From positions 13,830,379-13,894,378 of the forward strand of contig CM022676.1 of assembly GCA_012295275.1 (NCBI GenBank): 64,000 bases of DNA. The letters are read 5' to 3'. Positions 37,131 through 51,234 of this stretch are shown piece after piece (position 1 is the first letter of the stretch; the number at the start of each line of letters is the position of its first letter). The position numbers and the translations under genes were made by a program. This stretch comes from Chrysomallon squamiferum (taxonomy: Eukaryota; Mollusca; Gastropoda; Neomphalida; Peltospiridae). The notes beneath the pieces were generated by a model. The model ran no database searches. It saw nothing but the letters and a program-made list of their open reading frames with translations, and was not told where the DNA came from.

Positions 37131-38765
37131 TATTTATTTATTTTTGTATTTATTTATTATATATATATATAAAAATAATAACAAACGTAGATAACGGAAA
37201 TAGGTAAGTTAAAACATCATTTTAGAGTTGTTTCCCTTACACCATAATTTTACTTGTTTTCGATTTAATGCAGTGTATAATTAATTATGGATTAAAAAAC
37301 AAAGAAAAAAAATTAAATCACTTCAAACAATTAATATAAAATAAAAAAAATGCAGATTTTTATTAAGAGAAAGACAAAAAAAAGAAGAAAAAAAAGTACC
37401 TATTCCGAATTCAAGGGAAAAAATCATTTACGATATGGGGGAAGATAAAACAACTGATTTGTGACTTATTTTTCTGTGTTTTTTTGTTTTTTTGTTTTTA
37501 AGTTTAAATATATTTATTTGTTGTTAAGTGCGAATTTACAATTAGATCACGATACTAAAATAATAGAGTTGTTCCCCTTAGACCGCTATGATGAATATCT
37601 CGATATTTTATTTTTAATTATTTATTTATTTATTTTTTTTTTTTTTTAAGATTAAAATTTAATTCAAATTCTTTATTTCAAGTTGTTCTAATTGTCTATC
37701 ATATACTTTGTTATCATTGGTAGTAGTTCAACAGAGTAGTAGTAGAAGCACTAGCCTTTATTCTTATACTTTTCCTCTTTTTATTTTTCTGTTACTGAAT
37801 TAACATTTCTGTTTGTTGTTGTTTTTTTTTGGTTTTATTTTTTAAGGTATCATAAAACTGTTATACTCTTCTGACCATGAATTCACAGTGACTTTATGTT
37901 ACGAGAATTATAACTATTTTAAATGTATTGGAGAACTATTTAAATTTATCTTCTCCTATTAATGATTTGTTAAAATATGTATAGCATCTATTCTTCTTTG
38001 CGGTTCTCTAAACAAGATCTGTGCAAACAGCAACAGTCACTTCACCCCTCGCCCACTGGTGATTTTCTATATGTGTGTTGATAATAGTTTTCTAATGAAT
38101 ATAAACAGGTGAAATCTTTATATATATGTGTTATTACAGCTTTAATTACTTGATTAGAAACAGGTATATATGGCGACTCACTTTCAGTGAACATTTTGTT
38201 TCAACTGAACAGTTCATTTCATTATTATTTTTATTATTATTATTAGTAGTAGTATTTATTTATTTATTTATTTTATTTTATTTTATTTTATTTTATATTT
38301 TTTACTTTTATTTATTTATTTATTTTTTAACAAAGAAATTATTTAAATTAATTAGACTAAAACTACTAAGTTTTTTTTTTTACACATTTATTTACATTAA
38401 AATGTAGAATCTTACAAAATAGATACTCGACATTACTCAGTTTAATAATTTATGAAATAACTAAATCCAGTATTGGTATATCTGAAAATCTATCACATCT
38501 AGTATATTTAGAATTATTTTACATAGAAAATAAAAATTATACGTAAATGTAAACTAATATTAATTTCAGTTTTGAACAATATCTCTTGAAAGTTTACCTA
38601 ACACTAGTTATCCGAAATATTTAACACAGATTTCAAAATTTCATTTTAATGTTGTCTTTAAGATTCAGTTAAACAGCCATTTTTTTATCCTAATTTTGTA
38701 CACATCTACTGTATTAGTATTTCACTTACACCACATAGTACTTGGCAGTCAGTACTACAGGAATA

Positions 38766-38805
<40 letters not shown>

Positions 38806-39487
38806 TGTTATGTTTGTGAATCAGAACCAAAATAAAAAATGAATGATCATCACAGTTATCTTGCTTTCAGCAGGGAGGTAACTCTAACAAATATCAATGC
38901 TGCTTATAATGTGGATCAAACTGAGAAAAATAAAATGAAAACAACATGAGAGTGTTTAATTATCAACATCATTTATTTGTTTTAAACCGAATAGCTGCTG
39001 ATGTCCATAATATTTCAAAAATAAAATCTACCCTAGCAAATAAATAAATAGTTTTAAAGAGAAAGTGGCTTAGACAGAATAAATGCACTTTAATAAAGAA
39101 AGAAAGACAGAAATTTTATTAAATACATGTATATGTGAAAAAAACTATCATTTTAAGAATTGTACATATTGTTCATCATGTTTCATATTAAAAGTTAAAA
39201 CTGATATCAAACCCAAATCCTGACAATGCTGGCCTAGGCCTAGACTCTCGTTGTAAAAGTCTGAACAAATAAATAAATACAATTGAAAAAAATTAGAAAA
39301 AGGTCAGTTTCAGTTATAATTAATTAATAATAATTTTATCTTTTAGTATGTTTTATGAAATGTGTGTTGAGATGAGTTTGTATTTAAATCTGTTCCTAAC
39401 CTTGATAACACTGGTCATAAACCTCTTGTAAACAAAGCCTTGGATTTACTGAATTAAAGATAACTTTAATTTTAATTTTCATTGTTT

Positions 39488-39578
<91 letters not shown>

Positions 39579-39961
39579 ACAAGCAGCAGCTCCATCTGGG
39601 GACTTATGAACCAAACTTTAACATTCACGTTTCTCATATTTCTTCTTGCACTCATTGACCTGGTCTAGTGTTTCTACCTTGAAAATGTGTAGGCCTGAAA
39701 GAAGCATGTGTGATCTTGTGATAGGCCACCACTTCATTAATAAGGAATTGAGGATGTCTGTTATCTAGTAAAAGAAACTGTTTCATCAAAGAAATCTGAT
39801 TTTTTATCCCTCTTTTTTCCTCTTTTTAAAAAAATGTATTTATTATTATTTATTTGTTTTAATTATTTCTGAGACAACTGAAGATCAGAAGCTAAAAAAA
39901 GAATAAAAATAAATAAATAATGAATAATAGTGAAAGGTAAAATAAATAGAATAATAAGAAA

Positions 39962-39966
<5 letters not shown>

Positions 39967-40045
<79 letters not shown>
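39967..40045. repeat. (AAT)n microsatellite
   Basis: Mirror of the tract at 22798-22887. Confidence 0.95.
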
Positions 40046-40047
<2 letters not shown>

Positions 40048-41305
40048 GAAGAACAAGAAGAAGAAGAAGATGATGATGATGAAAAAGAAGAAGAAGTAGA
40101 AGAAACATTAATTAAATAATTTTTAAAACAAAAAAGACATGTAAAGAACAAATGCACATTACTTTTATATTTATTCCATAAAGAAATCATGGCTTTGGTT
40201 AATATATATATACTTAAAACCTAAATAAAGAAATAATTAATAAATAAATACAGAACAAAAGTTTAACAAAAACACAATTAAATCTTTAGATAGGTAACAA
40301 GCAAAAAATGAAGAAAGCAGTTGAAAATTAACAAAAATAGAATCACATATAAAAAACTAATGATAAGAGAATTACATGTTTTTAATAATATTGTTAAGAA
40401 CAATTTGAAAAAAAAATTGTATAAAATAATAAATAAAAATGTAATTGATATATATATATGTTTAGAGACAGTGGAAAAGAGAATCATAGCACAGAAGAAG
40501 AATTTACTCATTTTAAATTATTCTAGGAATATCTTACATTTTTGTAATATAGAAATCAATTACAGCCACATATACATCAGTTTGTCGAATTCAAGAAAGT
40601 AATATAACAAAAACTGGTTTTAGAACCTAATTTTATTTCATTGTTTAAAATATATTTAATTGATCTTTGTATATTAGTTTTTAATTCATAAATACTTGAT
40701 CAATTTTGTTTTGTAGGGTTTTTAAAATAAATTTTATTTTATTTATTAATCTCTTTTGATTGTTTTGAGTCAGGTTAGTTAGCTTCATATTAAAAGTTAG
40801 ACGAATGATCAAAATTGGTCTTTTGTTTCAAATAATGAAAAAAGTAAATCACTGATTAATCAGGTTTGTTTCCTGTAAAATAATAACTTGATTTCCCATT
40901 GGAAAAATGTTATTTTTGTGTTCGTGTTTCTAGTTAGTGCTCCTCTTATGATGGTAACTTTTACACATAGCAATAACAAGAACCACATTATATTTTATTG
41001 ATTATTTTATATAATCAGTAATAAATAAGATGGACAATTTGTTCATTTATTTTAATAATTATTTTCTTCTGTTATTAGAAATATTAATTACGGTTTACAT
41101 CAGTGCATCTATTGTTTACAATTTTTACAAACTCGGATACAAGCATTACAACAGTTCGGCGAAACTGAGAGGGCGTTGTTTAATTTACTTCCATGTTGAA
41201 ATTTTTAATGAATGTTATTACTTATTTTGATCTGAATTATTATGTGATGATGTGTTAATAAAATGACCTTTGTCAGTAATCAAAATATCATATATGACAA
41301 GGTAC

Positions 41306-41605
41306 CTGTCATCAAAATATATCTCTCATCTGTAAAACCTTTAACTCCGTATTTATTGTAAGCCAACATTCTCACAAGATACTTCGTGTCTGATTTCAGA
41401 GGCGCTATCACTGTTGTATGGGTTGTGTGTAGACCACGTTCTAGAAATTTCTCTGCGATGTTGTTCCACTGTGTTGACGTGTTTTCTCTGTACTGTAAAA
41501 TGAATGTTTGCACGAAGCCACCGTTATATTCCTCTGTCCAAGACACAGAGATAGTAGAAGAGCTGATTCTCTGCAGGCTCACATTGGAAGGAAGGCTGGA
41601 TGTAC
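41306..41605 (-). CDS. fibronectin type III exon, intact (unit A')
   Basis: 300-bp phase 1-1 exon with the same borders as in A. Open throughout, with Lys where A has a stop (VIAPLKSDTKYLV). Conserved FN3 Trp (ISVSWTEE) and the C-terminal MLAYNKYGV are present. With the two Ig exons upstream on this strand, A' is the only full-length unbroken Ig-Ig-FN3 set in the window. No membrane exon is visible on this strand before the gap, so the product may be secreted, incomplete or non-functional. Confidence 0.75.
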
Positions 41606-41909
41606 CTTGTAGGAAAAAACACAGTCAGTCTAATTAATGTTGAAAAACATGACCATATGAGAAGAAAGAAAAAAATGTGCATATGAGTGTTTGTATCTGC
41701 GTCTCTCTCTATATATATGTATACACTCGGGAATCCTCAGTGTACCTTGTAGGCAGAAAGACAATCAGGCCAACTAACGTTGATAAACATGACCATATTG
41801 TAATAAGAATGCGCGCACATAAATGTATGCATGTGTAAATGTGTGTATGTGTGCAAGTTGCTATTTCCATTATTACTGATATTCTAATTTGTGTTAACAA
41901 AACAGTTAC

Positions 41910-42188
41910 ATTTAACAATAAGCTGCACGCTTTGATTGACATCAGACTTGACGTTGTTTCCTGCTTCACAAGTGTAAAATCCTGTATCCAGACATCCAGT
42001 TTCATTCCAGCTGTACTCCACTGACTTGGAGTTGTTCACTTCACGTAGAATGTGTGAGTTGTTTAACAGTTTGATGTGAGATGCTGGATTACTGTCAACT
42101 TCACATCTCAGAGTCATGGGTGTCAGCTCATCAACTGTTAACTTTGTAGACTTCGAGTTGAACGTCAAAGATGTGATAGAAGTTTGGT
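41910..42188 (-). CDS. Ig-domain exon 2, intact (unit A')
   Basis: 279-bp phase 1-1 exon. Same pattern as in A (LRCEVDSNPAS, DTGFYTCEAGN), with small changes such as ETG for EAG before CLDTG and DVNQ for DVSQ. Confidence 0.75.
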
Positions 42189-42660
42189 CTGCAATGATTG
42201 AATACATGTGCTATACGTGAAATCAGCTATCATTGAGCTGCAAGGTGAAACAAGTCGAAAACTAATAATTTAATGTTCATTACCACATAGTGCTAAATAC
42301 TAAAACAGTGTCAGTCGTTTTACTCCAAAAGCAGATCTGTATGTATGCATGTTGTGGAGATAAAAAGATTGTCTACAATAGTTTTACTTTAATGTTCCTC
42401 TGTCAGTAAATTCGAATTAACTTAGAAAGATCATCAAAGGAAAGTACTTTTGATGATCACGTAATGTAGGAAAGATATTTATAAAGAAGTGTTTATTGTG
42501 CATCGCTAAAACAAAATCAGGTTGAAGTTTTTCACACAAGTGCTGGGAACATGATGCGTAAATAATGTCATCACATCTACAGCATTATCTAGTCAGATAC
42601 GTTTCTCCAGTATACTCTGAACATTTTTTTAAAGATGACAAGAATTTCACTTAACATGGA

Positions 42661-42695
42661 TGAATTAAAATAATAATAATAATAAAAAAAAAAAA

Positions 42696-42742
<47 letters not shown>
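42661..42742. repeat. (AAT)n/poly-A microsatellite in the Ig1-Ig2 intron
   Basis: AAT run within the intron of the A' receptor exons. Confidence 0.9.
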
Positions 42743-42743
<1 letters not shown>

Positions 42744-43397
42744 GAAAAACAACAACTAACAAACAGATCATGAAATGAACTTTCTAAAAGAAATCATGAT
42801 AACACTTAGATCTTTGAAGAAGTCATTAAAGCGGAAGATGAAAGTGATTCTACAGACAGTTGCCTCTCGTTGGAACTCAATACGAGACATCCAAGTTCTT
42901 GATTGAATAACGTTACAACTTGAGTTCAGAATTAAGAAAAGCTGGAATATATTTTAAAATATAATGAAAACACAGATTATTATGACAGATAGATGAAGCA
43001 TTACAGGTTTGGAAGTCAATGCCTATAAAAAAACGGGATATACACCAATAATATGCTGGTTCTAAAGTGACAAAGCTGAAATAACACTCTTAGTGCGAGT
43101 AAGAAATAGAAAATAATTCTTCAACTGTGTGTACTAAATTAGATTTTTAGCGCGAGTGAGAAATGGCAGCGGAAGAAGAAATTATGAAGAAACCTCTGCA
43201 TAAATTATGTTATTTACGAAATTCTTATATTTTATTATCATGCTTTCACATAACACTCATTTTGTTGATACGAATTAGAAATCAAAAGCTGGTATTTAAT
43301 GCTTATATTAATATTTATTTTTCAATTTGTTCTACTCTTTTTGACATATTCTTTGAGTATTTAAAGTTGCAATTTTATGTCTGAATCTGGAACGTAC

Positions 43398-43652
43398 AAC
43401 GAACTCTAAGCTGGAACTGGTTACTTCCTGAAAGTCCATTATTACTTGCAGTACACGTAAATGTTTGTCCTGTCGGATTTCTGCTCACAGGACCAACAGT
43501 TAACTGAGAGCTGTTGACCAAATACCGATCTTCACTTCTCCACGTGTAGACACATGATGAGTCACAATCAGCAACACAGATCACATTTAGAGTTTCTCCT
43601 TCAACAATATTTCCTGGAGTTGAATGACTAAATTTAACGCAGAGGACTCGAT
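43398..43652 (-). CDS. Ig-domain exon 1, intact (unit A')
   Basis: 255-bp phase 1-1 exon with acceptor tttatttatag and donor GTACGT. Cys/Trp framework present (CVADCDSSC, YTWRSED, FTCTASNNG). LNVIC replaces LNVTC, losing one glycosylation sequon relative to A. The 3' half matches the second cassette of A'' (CTASNNGLS) rather than A. Confidence 0.75.
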
Positions 43653-45904
43653 CTATAAATAAATAAATAAGTAAATAAATCATTATAACAGCAAATGGAA
43701 GGTATGGTCTGAGTGTATTCATTTATTACAGTTAGAAGAAAAAAAAGGAAGTGAATAAAAACAATAATCTTATGGAAAGCAAAATTAGAGAAAAAAAGCA
43801 CATGAAAAACCAAACAAAAACAATTAAAATACAATGATGTTTTGTATATACGAAGATAGTATTTAAGTAAATGTGATAGATTTTTTCATATGAACAGATG
43901 CAAATTCGTACATGTCTGCAGTATGTCCAGCCGTTATAAAATACAGACAAAAAGAATAAATGGAAAAACATGAATTAATTAATAAAAACTAAATATAGTC
44001 ATAAGTAAAGACAATCTTGAATGACCTAACGTAATGTATCCAATTGCTACTAGAGACATCTGACCGATAATGACATTTGACTGTAAGGATTCTCCATCCA
44101 GAAACTAAATCAAAGACAAAATGTAAGATGGTGATTACAAATTTCGAAAATAAACTTGTGGATTAAGAAAGTTAAACTATTTAAGTTTATAAATATAATC
44201 TTTTGGAAAATATCGCTCAGGTTCATCCCGTGACAAATTATCCCAGAAACAAAGAAACAAACAAAAAAACCTTTTAACTTCACAATCTTATATTTAAGCT
44301 GCTTTTAAGATTAGTGGAACCTGGAGCATTTATTTACATTAAATCACTGAAAGTGTCAGAGAGGACAAACTGAGGTCAGCATGTCTATACTAAGTGTGTT
44401 TTACTACTAAACTCATTTTTTACTATTAGTTTGTCTTTATGGCTGCAGTCACGCCCATTTAAGGCCAAAATGTGCAAATTTGAGCTTGTCATAACAATAC
44501 CATTCCAGATATCAAATATAATCAGTGAATGTTTTGTTGACACAGTTATAACTGTTATTCAGTTCACAGTTTTCATTTTAGAACATAATTATATGTCTCA
44601 CTTATTCCGAGTTTTAAATGAAATGAATAAAAATACATAGAAATTTAAACAAGAAGATATTAATCGAATTGTAATACGATTTGTTGTTTTAAAAAGTATA
44701 AACAAGTTTTCGTTCATCGGATGACTATTAGGTTTAATCGATAATTTACTTTGTGTATGCAGTTTTATTATTAATATTATTACTGAATATTTCACTCTTA
44801 ATACATACTCATAAAACTATTTTCAAAAAAACAAAAAATCTGATATGACAGTAGGTATAACAAGTAAATGAATCCAAATACATGGAAAGAAATAACACTT
44901 CTGATTTCAAAACTGAACAGATGAGTGTGTCTATCCCAAACGCAACAAGTTTAATTTACATCCTGATTCACATTTTCATATGCATAATATGGTCACGGGT
45001 GTTGGATCAAAGCATTTTTGTAAGTGACATGGAACGTATTACATATATAAGTACAAACATTTATAAAATATTTTCATTTACAAAGTTTTATTGCTAAGAA
45101 AAGTGAAGAAAAGTTTTCTGTGTCCCAGTTTACAAGTGATGAATGTCAGTGTCACCAAAAGGTAAACTACACACATTTCTGTCAGGCTGTCTGTGTGTCG
45201 GCCTTGAAGTATGTCCCTTTATCTGCTCTACCTATCTACCCATCTATTTTTCTTTCTATATATATATAATTCATTTATTTGTTTATTATAAATTGTATAA
45301 CTTAAGTATACTAGAAAAATATAAACTAAATATAGGTGCAGATACGTGTTTTTGTGTTTTTCTTGTTGTCTGTTCAATTACTGGATATTTTCCAGTGAAC
45401 ATCTACACCTATTCAGTTAATTTCAATACATTCTTCAGCGAATAAATGAATTTAGTGTCTTGAATGTAACATGCACAGAAATAGTTAGTTCATAACTATC
45501 AAATAATCGTTGCATTAATGATTTATCAACAAGGGCACATGCTTAAGCTGTTACCAACATACTTTAATCATTAAACAACTAAATTATTTTATTATAGTAT
45601 AATCCTGTCCCTTCATTTATAAAGCAAACATATCTTAAATTATAATTGTAATTAGGAACGGAAGCTAAATATACCACAACACTATTCATTTATATCATAT
45701 AGTTGTCAACTTTTCAATTCTTTAAAGACACCAAATCATGTTTTCTGACAAAGGTGATGCTGCTCAGGTGCAGAGATCTGTGATGTTGTATCAGTGGTAA
45801 AGCTCATGTTACAGTTTGACTGTGACTTCGGGATTCCTGTTCATGATCTTTGTCGTAAGAATATGTAAGTCAAAAAAGTCTTGTGTTTTTTTTATATAAA
45901 ATGT

Positions 45905-45980
45905 ATGGCGTTTGTTGTACAGTGTGATAATGAACACATTCCTAGAGAGTTTCAGCTTATTCATGATGGGAATTACGCAG
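45905..45980 (+). CDS. putative exon, gene unidentified (unit A')
   Basis: Counterpart of 15594-15669 with the frame preserved. Acceptor-like ttgttgtacag (exon start 45923) and donor after gcag. Phase 1 exit. Confidence 0.3.
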
Positions 45981-46526
45981 GTAGTGAAATGATGATGACA
46001 ATGGTAAAACCTTTGTCCCTTCCGAATTATATTCTATGTCTGTAAATCTTTAGACAAATCATCGAATCCACATTACGATCTTGATCATGCATTAAAACGA
46101 TTTTATCTTTACGGCGTGACACCATATATTACTTTCTCTTATGTTACCGAACATATTTCATTTAATTTTTTGTTTACATTATTATTTCTAATTACTATTT
46201 ATTTATTTATTGATGGTGTTGTTATTTATATTATTATTATTGTTATTGCTATTATTATTATCATTACACCATTTTGATTTCTGTAATACTTGTACTTGTT
46301 TTATCATGACCACTATCATCATCGTCATCTCATTATCATAAACAACATTACACTATCGATACTTTGTTTTTAATCCCTTCATCCTCATAATCTCTCTCTC
46401 TATGGTTTTGTCTCTCTCTGTCTGTCTCTATATGTCCCTCTATGTGTCCCTCTGTTATTAAATCCGTTTTTGTATTTACATTAACATTATAATTATATTT
46501 TTATATATTTATGTGCTACCAATAAA

Positions 46527-46582
<56 letters not shown>

Positions 46583-46593
46583 TAATTATCATT

Positions 46594-47511
46594 AACCATA
46601 ATCCAGGCCCAGTTTCATATACTATCAATTGTTTCCTGGGGAAGTAATGAATAATAAAAATATCCTCAATACATTCTCCATTATCAACGTATCTTGCATA
46701 GACCATTAGCAGAGCTTCACTATCTCTTACAGTTGATTCGTCCAACTGTATTGAAAAGTTTGTATATTTTAATTTTTCAACAAGTTGTACTTCTACATCA
46801 CAACTCATTTCATCAATCCTGCTACTAACAGTATTATTACTGAGCGGCATGCTTTTGAGATCTTGGTCATCGTTTTCAAGAACTACTTTCAGAAAAGTTG
46901 ATATTGCGGGCTTAATTAAATTCTCCCCTATTGTATGATTTTTGCCACATTTTGCTATGAGAAGAGAAATGTCATAACTAGCCTCAAGACCACGATCCTT
47001 GCTTGCACTTCTTGCAGAGAACAATGAATTTATTGTTGATCTTTTTTCAAACTTCCCTTTTAGGGATTTAAAATACTCCAGTTTTCAATTAACATGAATA
47101 CTGTGTTTTGCCTTCAAATGATTTTCGAGACGACCTCTCTTCATGGATTCATTAGTCGAACATTGGTGGCACAACAGACAAAAAGGCAGTAGTTAGTTTC
47201 CTCTGCTATTTTAGCTTCAGTGTGAGTGTTGAACAGCTGATTAAAACTCACCTTCTTAAACAAGTCAGAAGCTACGCATATAGCTGGTGCCAGATGCACG
47301 ATAACATTAGTGGGTGAACACTTGACTAGAATGCACAAGCTGTTGTGCTCAGCTGGGTTTTAATTACAATTTTATCCTATAAAATTATAATTTGTACCCA
47401 TATAGGGTTAAATAAAATAGAAATGTTGATATTACTATATTTTTCATATTGCCCCCTATTATTATTGAATTGCCCCCCAGTGGGGCATAGGTCCCACGTT
47501 GGGAAACACTG
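46594..47511 (-). mobile_element. truncated hAT element, transposase pseudogene (unit A')
   Basis: Same element as at 14021-14940, with its terminus at 47511 and target copy ctatagag at 47512-47519. It shares with A the in-frame TGA between the finger and the transposase region. Confidence 0.75.
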
Positions 47512-47879
47512 CTATAGAGCATTTACGGAACGAGTTGGATGGACGACTGAGGCAGCATCAACCACAGCCATAGAATCCTGCTCAGTTGGCATTATTACTA
47601 CAGACAGAGTGGGCCACCATTACACAAGGTGTAATTCGTAATGTCATTACTGCTATGGGAAGGACATATCAGGCAGTTCTGGACTCCCATGGTGAGCACA
47701 CAAGGTATTGATATTATACTGTTATAACCTTGAACTTTAACCTTTACAATGTAATACCATCAATATTAATGAATTGCGAAAGTGTGTAAAATATGAACAT
47801 TCTGCTGCTTTCTGTTGATCCATTAGATAGATATTTCCAATTTCAATAAAATCTACTTTTGCGTTTCTTTTTGGGGAGA
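47512..47879 (+). mobile_element. Tc1/mariner remnant (unit A')
   Basis: Mirror of 13652-14020. The transposase C-terminal frame is more decayed (short frames only). Confidence 0.7.
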
Positions 47880-48234
47880 TTATCTATATACAAGAAATAA
47901 TAAACATGGTTAGTGTCACATCTTTGACTCATAACATGTACAAATAAGAGAGTGTCCCACATTTTGTGATTCACCATTACATTTCATTTTTCACGATCCT
48001 AGGTATAACGTTTCTTGTCACCAGTACTATTAGCACACTATTTTTATCTGACGTACATAACAGACACTTGTTAGCGATCAGTTTTTTAACAGTATACTGT
48101 GAGAAATAAAGATAAATATTTTACACATAAAATAAGTAATGACACATATATATAGTAACAGGTTATAAAAGACACGTTACATTATACGGCACACATTGTA
48201 TGTAATAAATATGTGCATGTATTTATCGCTAAAG

Positions 48235-48369
48235 GTGGCGTGACGTGTAAACAGCGACACACAGAAGATATTTCAGTGAACTGTCAAACAGAACGTTATC
48301 AGTTCCAGGAAAACACTCACCAAGCAAGAACGTACTTCCTTAATCAGAGGGCTATTTTGAAATTTGAAG
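48235..48369 (+). CDS. putative 135-bp phase 1-1 exon, gene unidentified (unit A')
   Basis: Counterpart of 13164-13298, open with the same borders. Differences from A include Y to H (CKQRHTED) and T to N (SVNCQ), the latter creating no stop. Confidence 0.35.
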
Positions 48370-48732
48370 GTATTTTGTATTTTATTGTAATTTACTATAT
48401 GCCGTACTATTATTACTTTGCTTAAATCAGATCAGACTTATTGAACTTGTAATCTATTTTGTCAAGGCTATACATGTTTTGTGTGAATTTTCTTAAACGA
48501 GATTTTTTTTATTTTTTTATTTTTTTTATACATAACACACTGGTTTATGAGAAATATCGAAGAATATTTAATGATAACAACACCAAAAACACCAATAATA
48601 AATACAAAAAATAATAAGAAGAAATAAAAATAATAATGGTATCGTCATTATAATAATAATTATTATTCTAGTAGTAGTAGTAGTAGCAGTTGCAGTAGCA
48701 GTAGTTTTAATACTATCACCTAAATAGAAGTA

Positions 48733-49063
48733 CCGGACCAATTGTCGGGTCCCATTGGGGCCTGAGGCATTCCGAATGTCTGGATCTTCCGGTTTTCTGA
48801 TACCAAGGCATGTAAATTCGCAGAGAATTAGGCATAAACATTATAAAATTAAAAAATTAATAAAGAAAGAAAATTGACGATACACAACTGTGGCGACTCG
48901 ACACGTAAACAATGCAGCGAGTGAATTAACAACACGCGGCTTGAAAGAGTAGTTACAGTCTGGTGAGGACAAAACCCGCGCGCGCAAAGTATGAAAATTA
49001 CGTTGGAAAAAGTTCCGGTCTTCTGGTCTTTCGGGATTTCAGGACGCCGGATAATTGGTCCGG
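48733..49063. mobile_element. MITE with CCGGACCAATT termini (unit A' copy)
   Basis: 331 bp, TA-flanked; retains the internal stretch deleted in the A copy. Confidence 0.7.
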
Positions 49064-49134
49064 TATCTGTACAGTTCAATGTATCGTTTATAACTTATGC
49101 TATATCTGATTACTTGATTTTACTTTATGTCATT

Positions 49135-49181
<47 letters not shown>

Positions 49182-51006
49182 CTTATTTATTTATTTATAG
49201 ATCCCTGATCTCTGTGATCAATAGTAGAGTTATACAGAATTTACTCGTTTATAAGAAATTATCGATCAGAAAAATGTTCAGTTAAGTAGCTGTTTTGAAA
49301 GAACAATGTATTTTATATTGTGTTTATTATTTTGTTAAATTCACTGTTAATACAGCGTCTGCTTATAAGTGCTGAAATAAACAGTAAAAATATGAAATTA
49401 TTTACATGTGTCTACATTGTGAGCAGATAAATTATTTCTATAACGACAATAAACATAAACTCGATACCAACAACCGAATTACTTCGAATAAACAAAAGAA
49501 AAAGGAAATAGAAACTAATACAAGTACATGACAGAATGTTATTATTATTAAATTATTTATGTGAACGTTCCAAACACCAGAACGACTACTAAAATTTCAT
49601 TACAAAACCTTACCAAGTCAGGACGTACGCAACGTTTTTTTAATGTCAATATGAAAAAGACATCACACTATACTGTTCTATTTGTTAGAAATCTAGCTCA
49701 AACATATCTTAAAACTATAATCAAACTAAGAAAACTCAAATCGGTAAAACATAGTACAATATAAAATATCATACGCTTTCAGTATGGGCGACTCGTTTTA
49801 CTTCTGCTTTGCGCAATTGGCTGACGTCTTTGTCGTCGTCAAGTGTCACTTTGTCAGGTTTGTATGTCAGATTAATGTAAACAAATCGTGCTACGAGACG
49901 TGTACACTGATCTTACACACATTTTCCCTCAAAGTAGATTAGATTAATTTAATGCTGTCCTGTTTGATTGCAGTGTGTACATCTGTGTTATGAAATGCGT
50001 ATAATAATAATACAAAAATAATAATAAAAAAACAGGGAAAATAATTAGAATTACCTATATATATATGTCCTTGTTGTTTAGTAATATTATTATTTACTTT
50101 TTAAAATATATTTCTATGTTCATTTGTTTATTATTTATTGTTTCTATGCAGGCGTGTAAATGTTTTATGTATGAAACTTTTGTACTATTTATCATATATT
50201 TCTCTCTTTCTCTCTCTCTTATTAAGTTGACTTGGTACTAAAGTAATCTTTATCTCTAGGTAATAAAATTTAGACAACTAAGTAAAGTTTAGTGTTCAAA
50301 AAACAGATTAGATTTCTCTCTCTCTATTTTAGTTGATTTTGTAATAAAGTAATCTTTATCTAAGGGTACTTAATTTAAGGCAACTAAGTAAACTTTAGTC
50401 TTGACAAAACACATTAGTTGGTCATGTTGTCAGGAACACGTGTCTCAAACAAATAGCTGAAGAGAGACGACAAACATGTCAAAACTTGTGGCAGATATAT
50501 TCAGTCTTTCAGTACAGAATCTAATTATTCATATGGAAACAAATTTAAATAGATGGAGCACAGACAATTTACAATAATAAACAATGAAAAATTTGATCAC
50601 AAAAAATTAATATTATAATTATCTGAATTTTATTTCAAATATTTTAAATTACATTAAACCAAATTATTGCTGTGTAACTAGTGTTATCTTGAGTACCAAC
50701 TAAGATTAAATATTTATTTCAGGAACTGTTTTATCTCTGTCAGTCACGCGGTCAGCAGGTTCTTGGAGAGATAAATATTTGATATCAAAATCAGGTCTGT
50801 ACTCTTATCAAGTCACTGTATTGTTAGAAAATTACTTATAACAGTGACATTAGACATTCTGATTATTTTCTGTTGTCGTATAACTCATATTGACATGAAA
50901 ATGAACCTTTCTTAAAAATAGTAATATTCAACTGTCTTAATGATTTTTTCGCAATGTGCAATAATTTTAGATTCTGCAAAAGGGGAAGTGATAGGGTTGC
51001 CTGATC

Positions 51007-51007
<1 letters not shown>

Positions 51008-51091
<84 letters not shown>

Positions 51092-51137
51092 GATGTACAG
51101 AGTTGTAAAATCTCTTTAATGTCTGAGTTAGCTTTAC

Positions 51138-51232
<95 letters not shown>
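51008..51232. repeat. two (GA)n tracts separated by ~53 bp
   Basis: GA runs at 51008-51088 and 51141-51232 flank a short unique stretch that is absent from the single tract in A. Confidence 0.95.

Positions 51233-51234
<2 letters not shown>

Larger units (their letters stand above)
31879..41305. other. long non-coding part of unit A'
   Basis: Mirror of A 20329-30642. No exon recognised. It holds the same microsatellites and GGTCTAAGGGG motif copies (near 33590, 33818, 36636, 36741, 36950, 37225 and 37566). Confidence 0.5.
31878..49332 (-). repeat. unit A', inverted copy of A (~12271-30642)
   Basis: Right arm of the giant inverted repeat. The first bases complement the last bases before the gap (attaacattaattatatag), and the last bases correspond to A ~12271. 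It is slightly shorter than the A arm, mainly because it lacks the 1.18-kb duplicated stretch after FN3; it has an extra ~0.43 kb at ~34672-35100. Confidence 0.9.
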
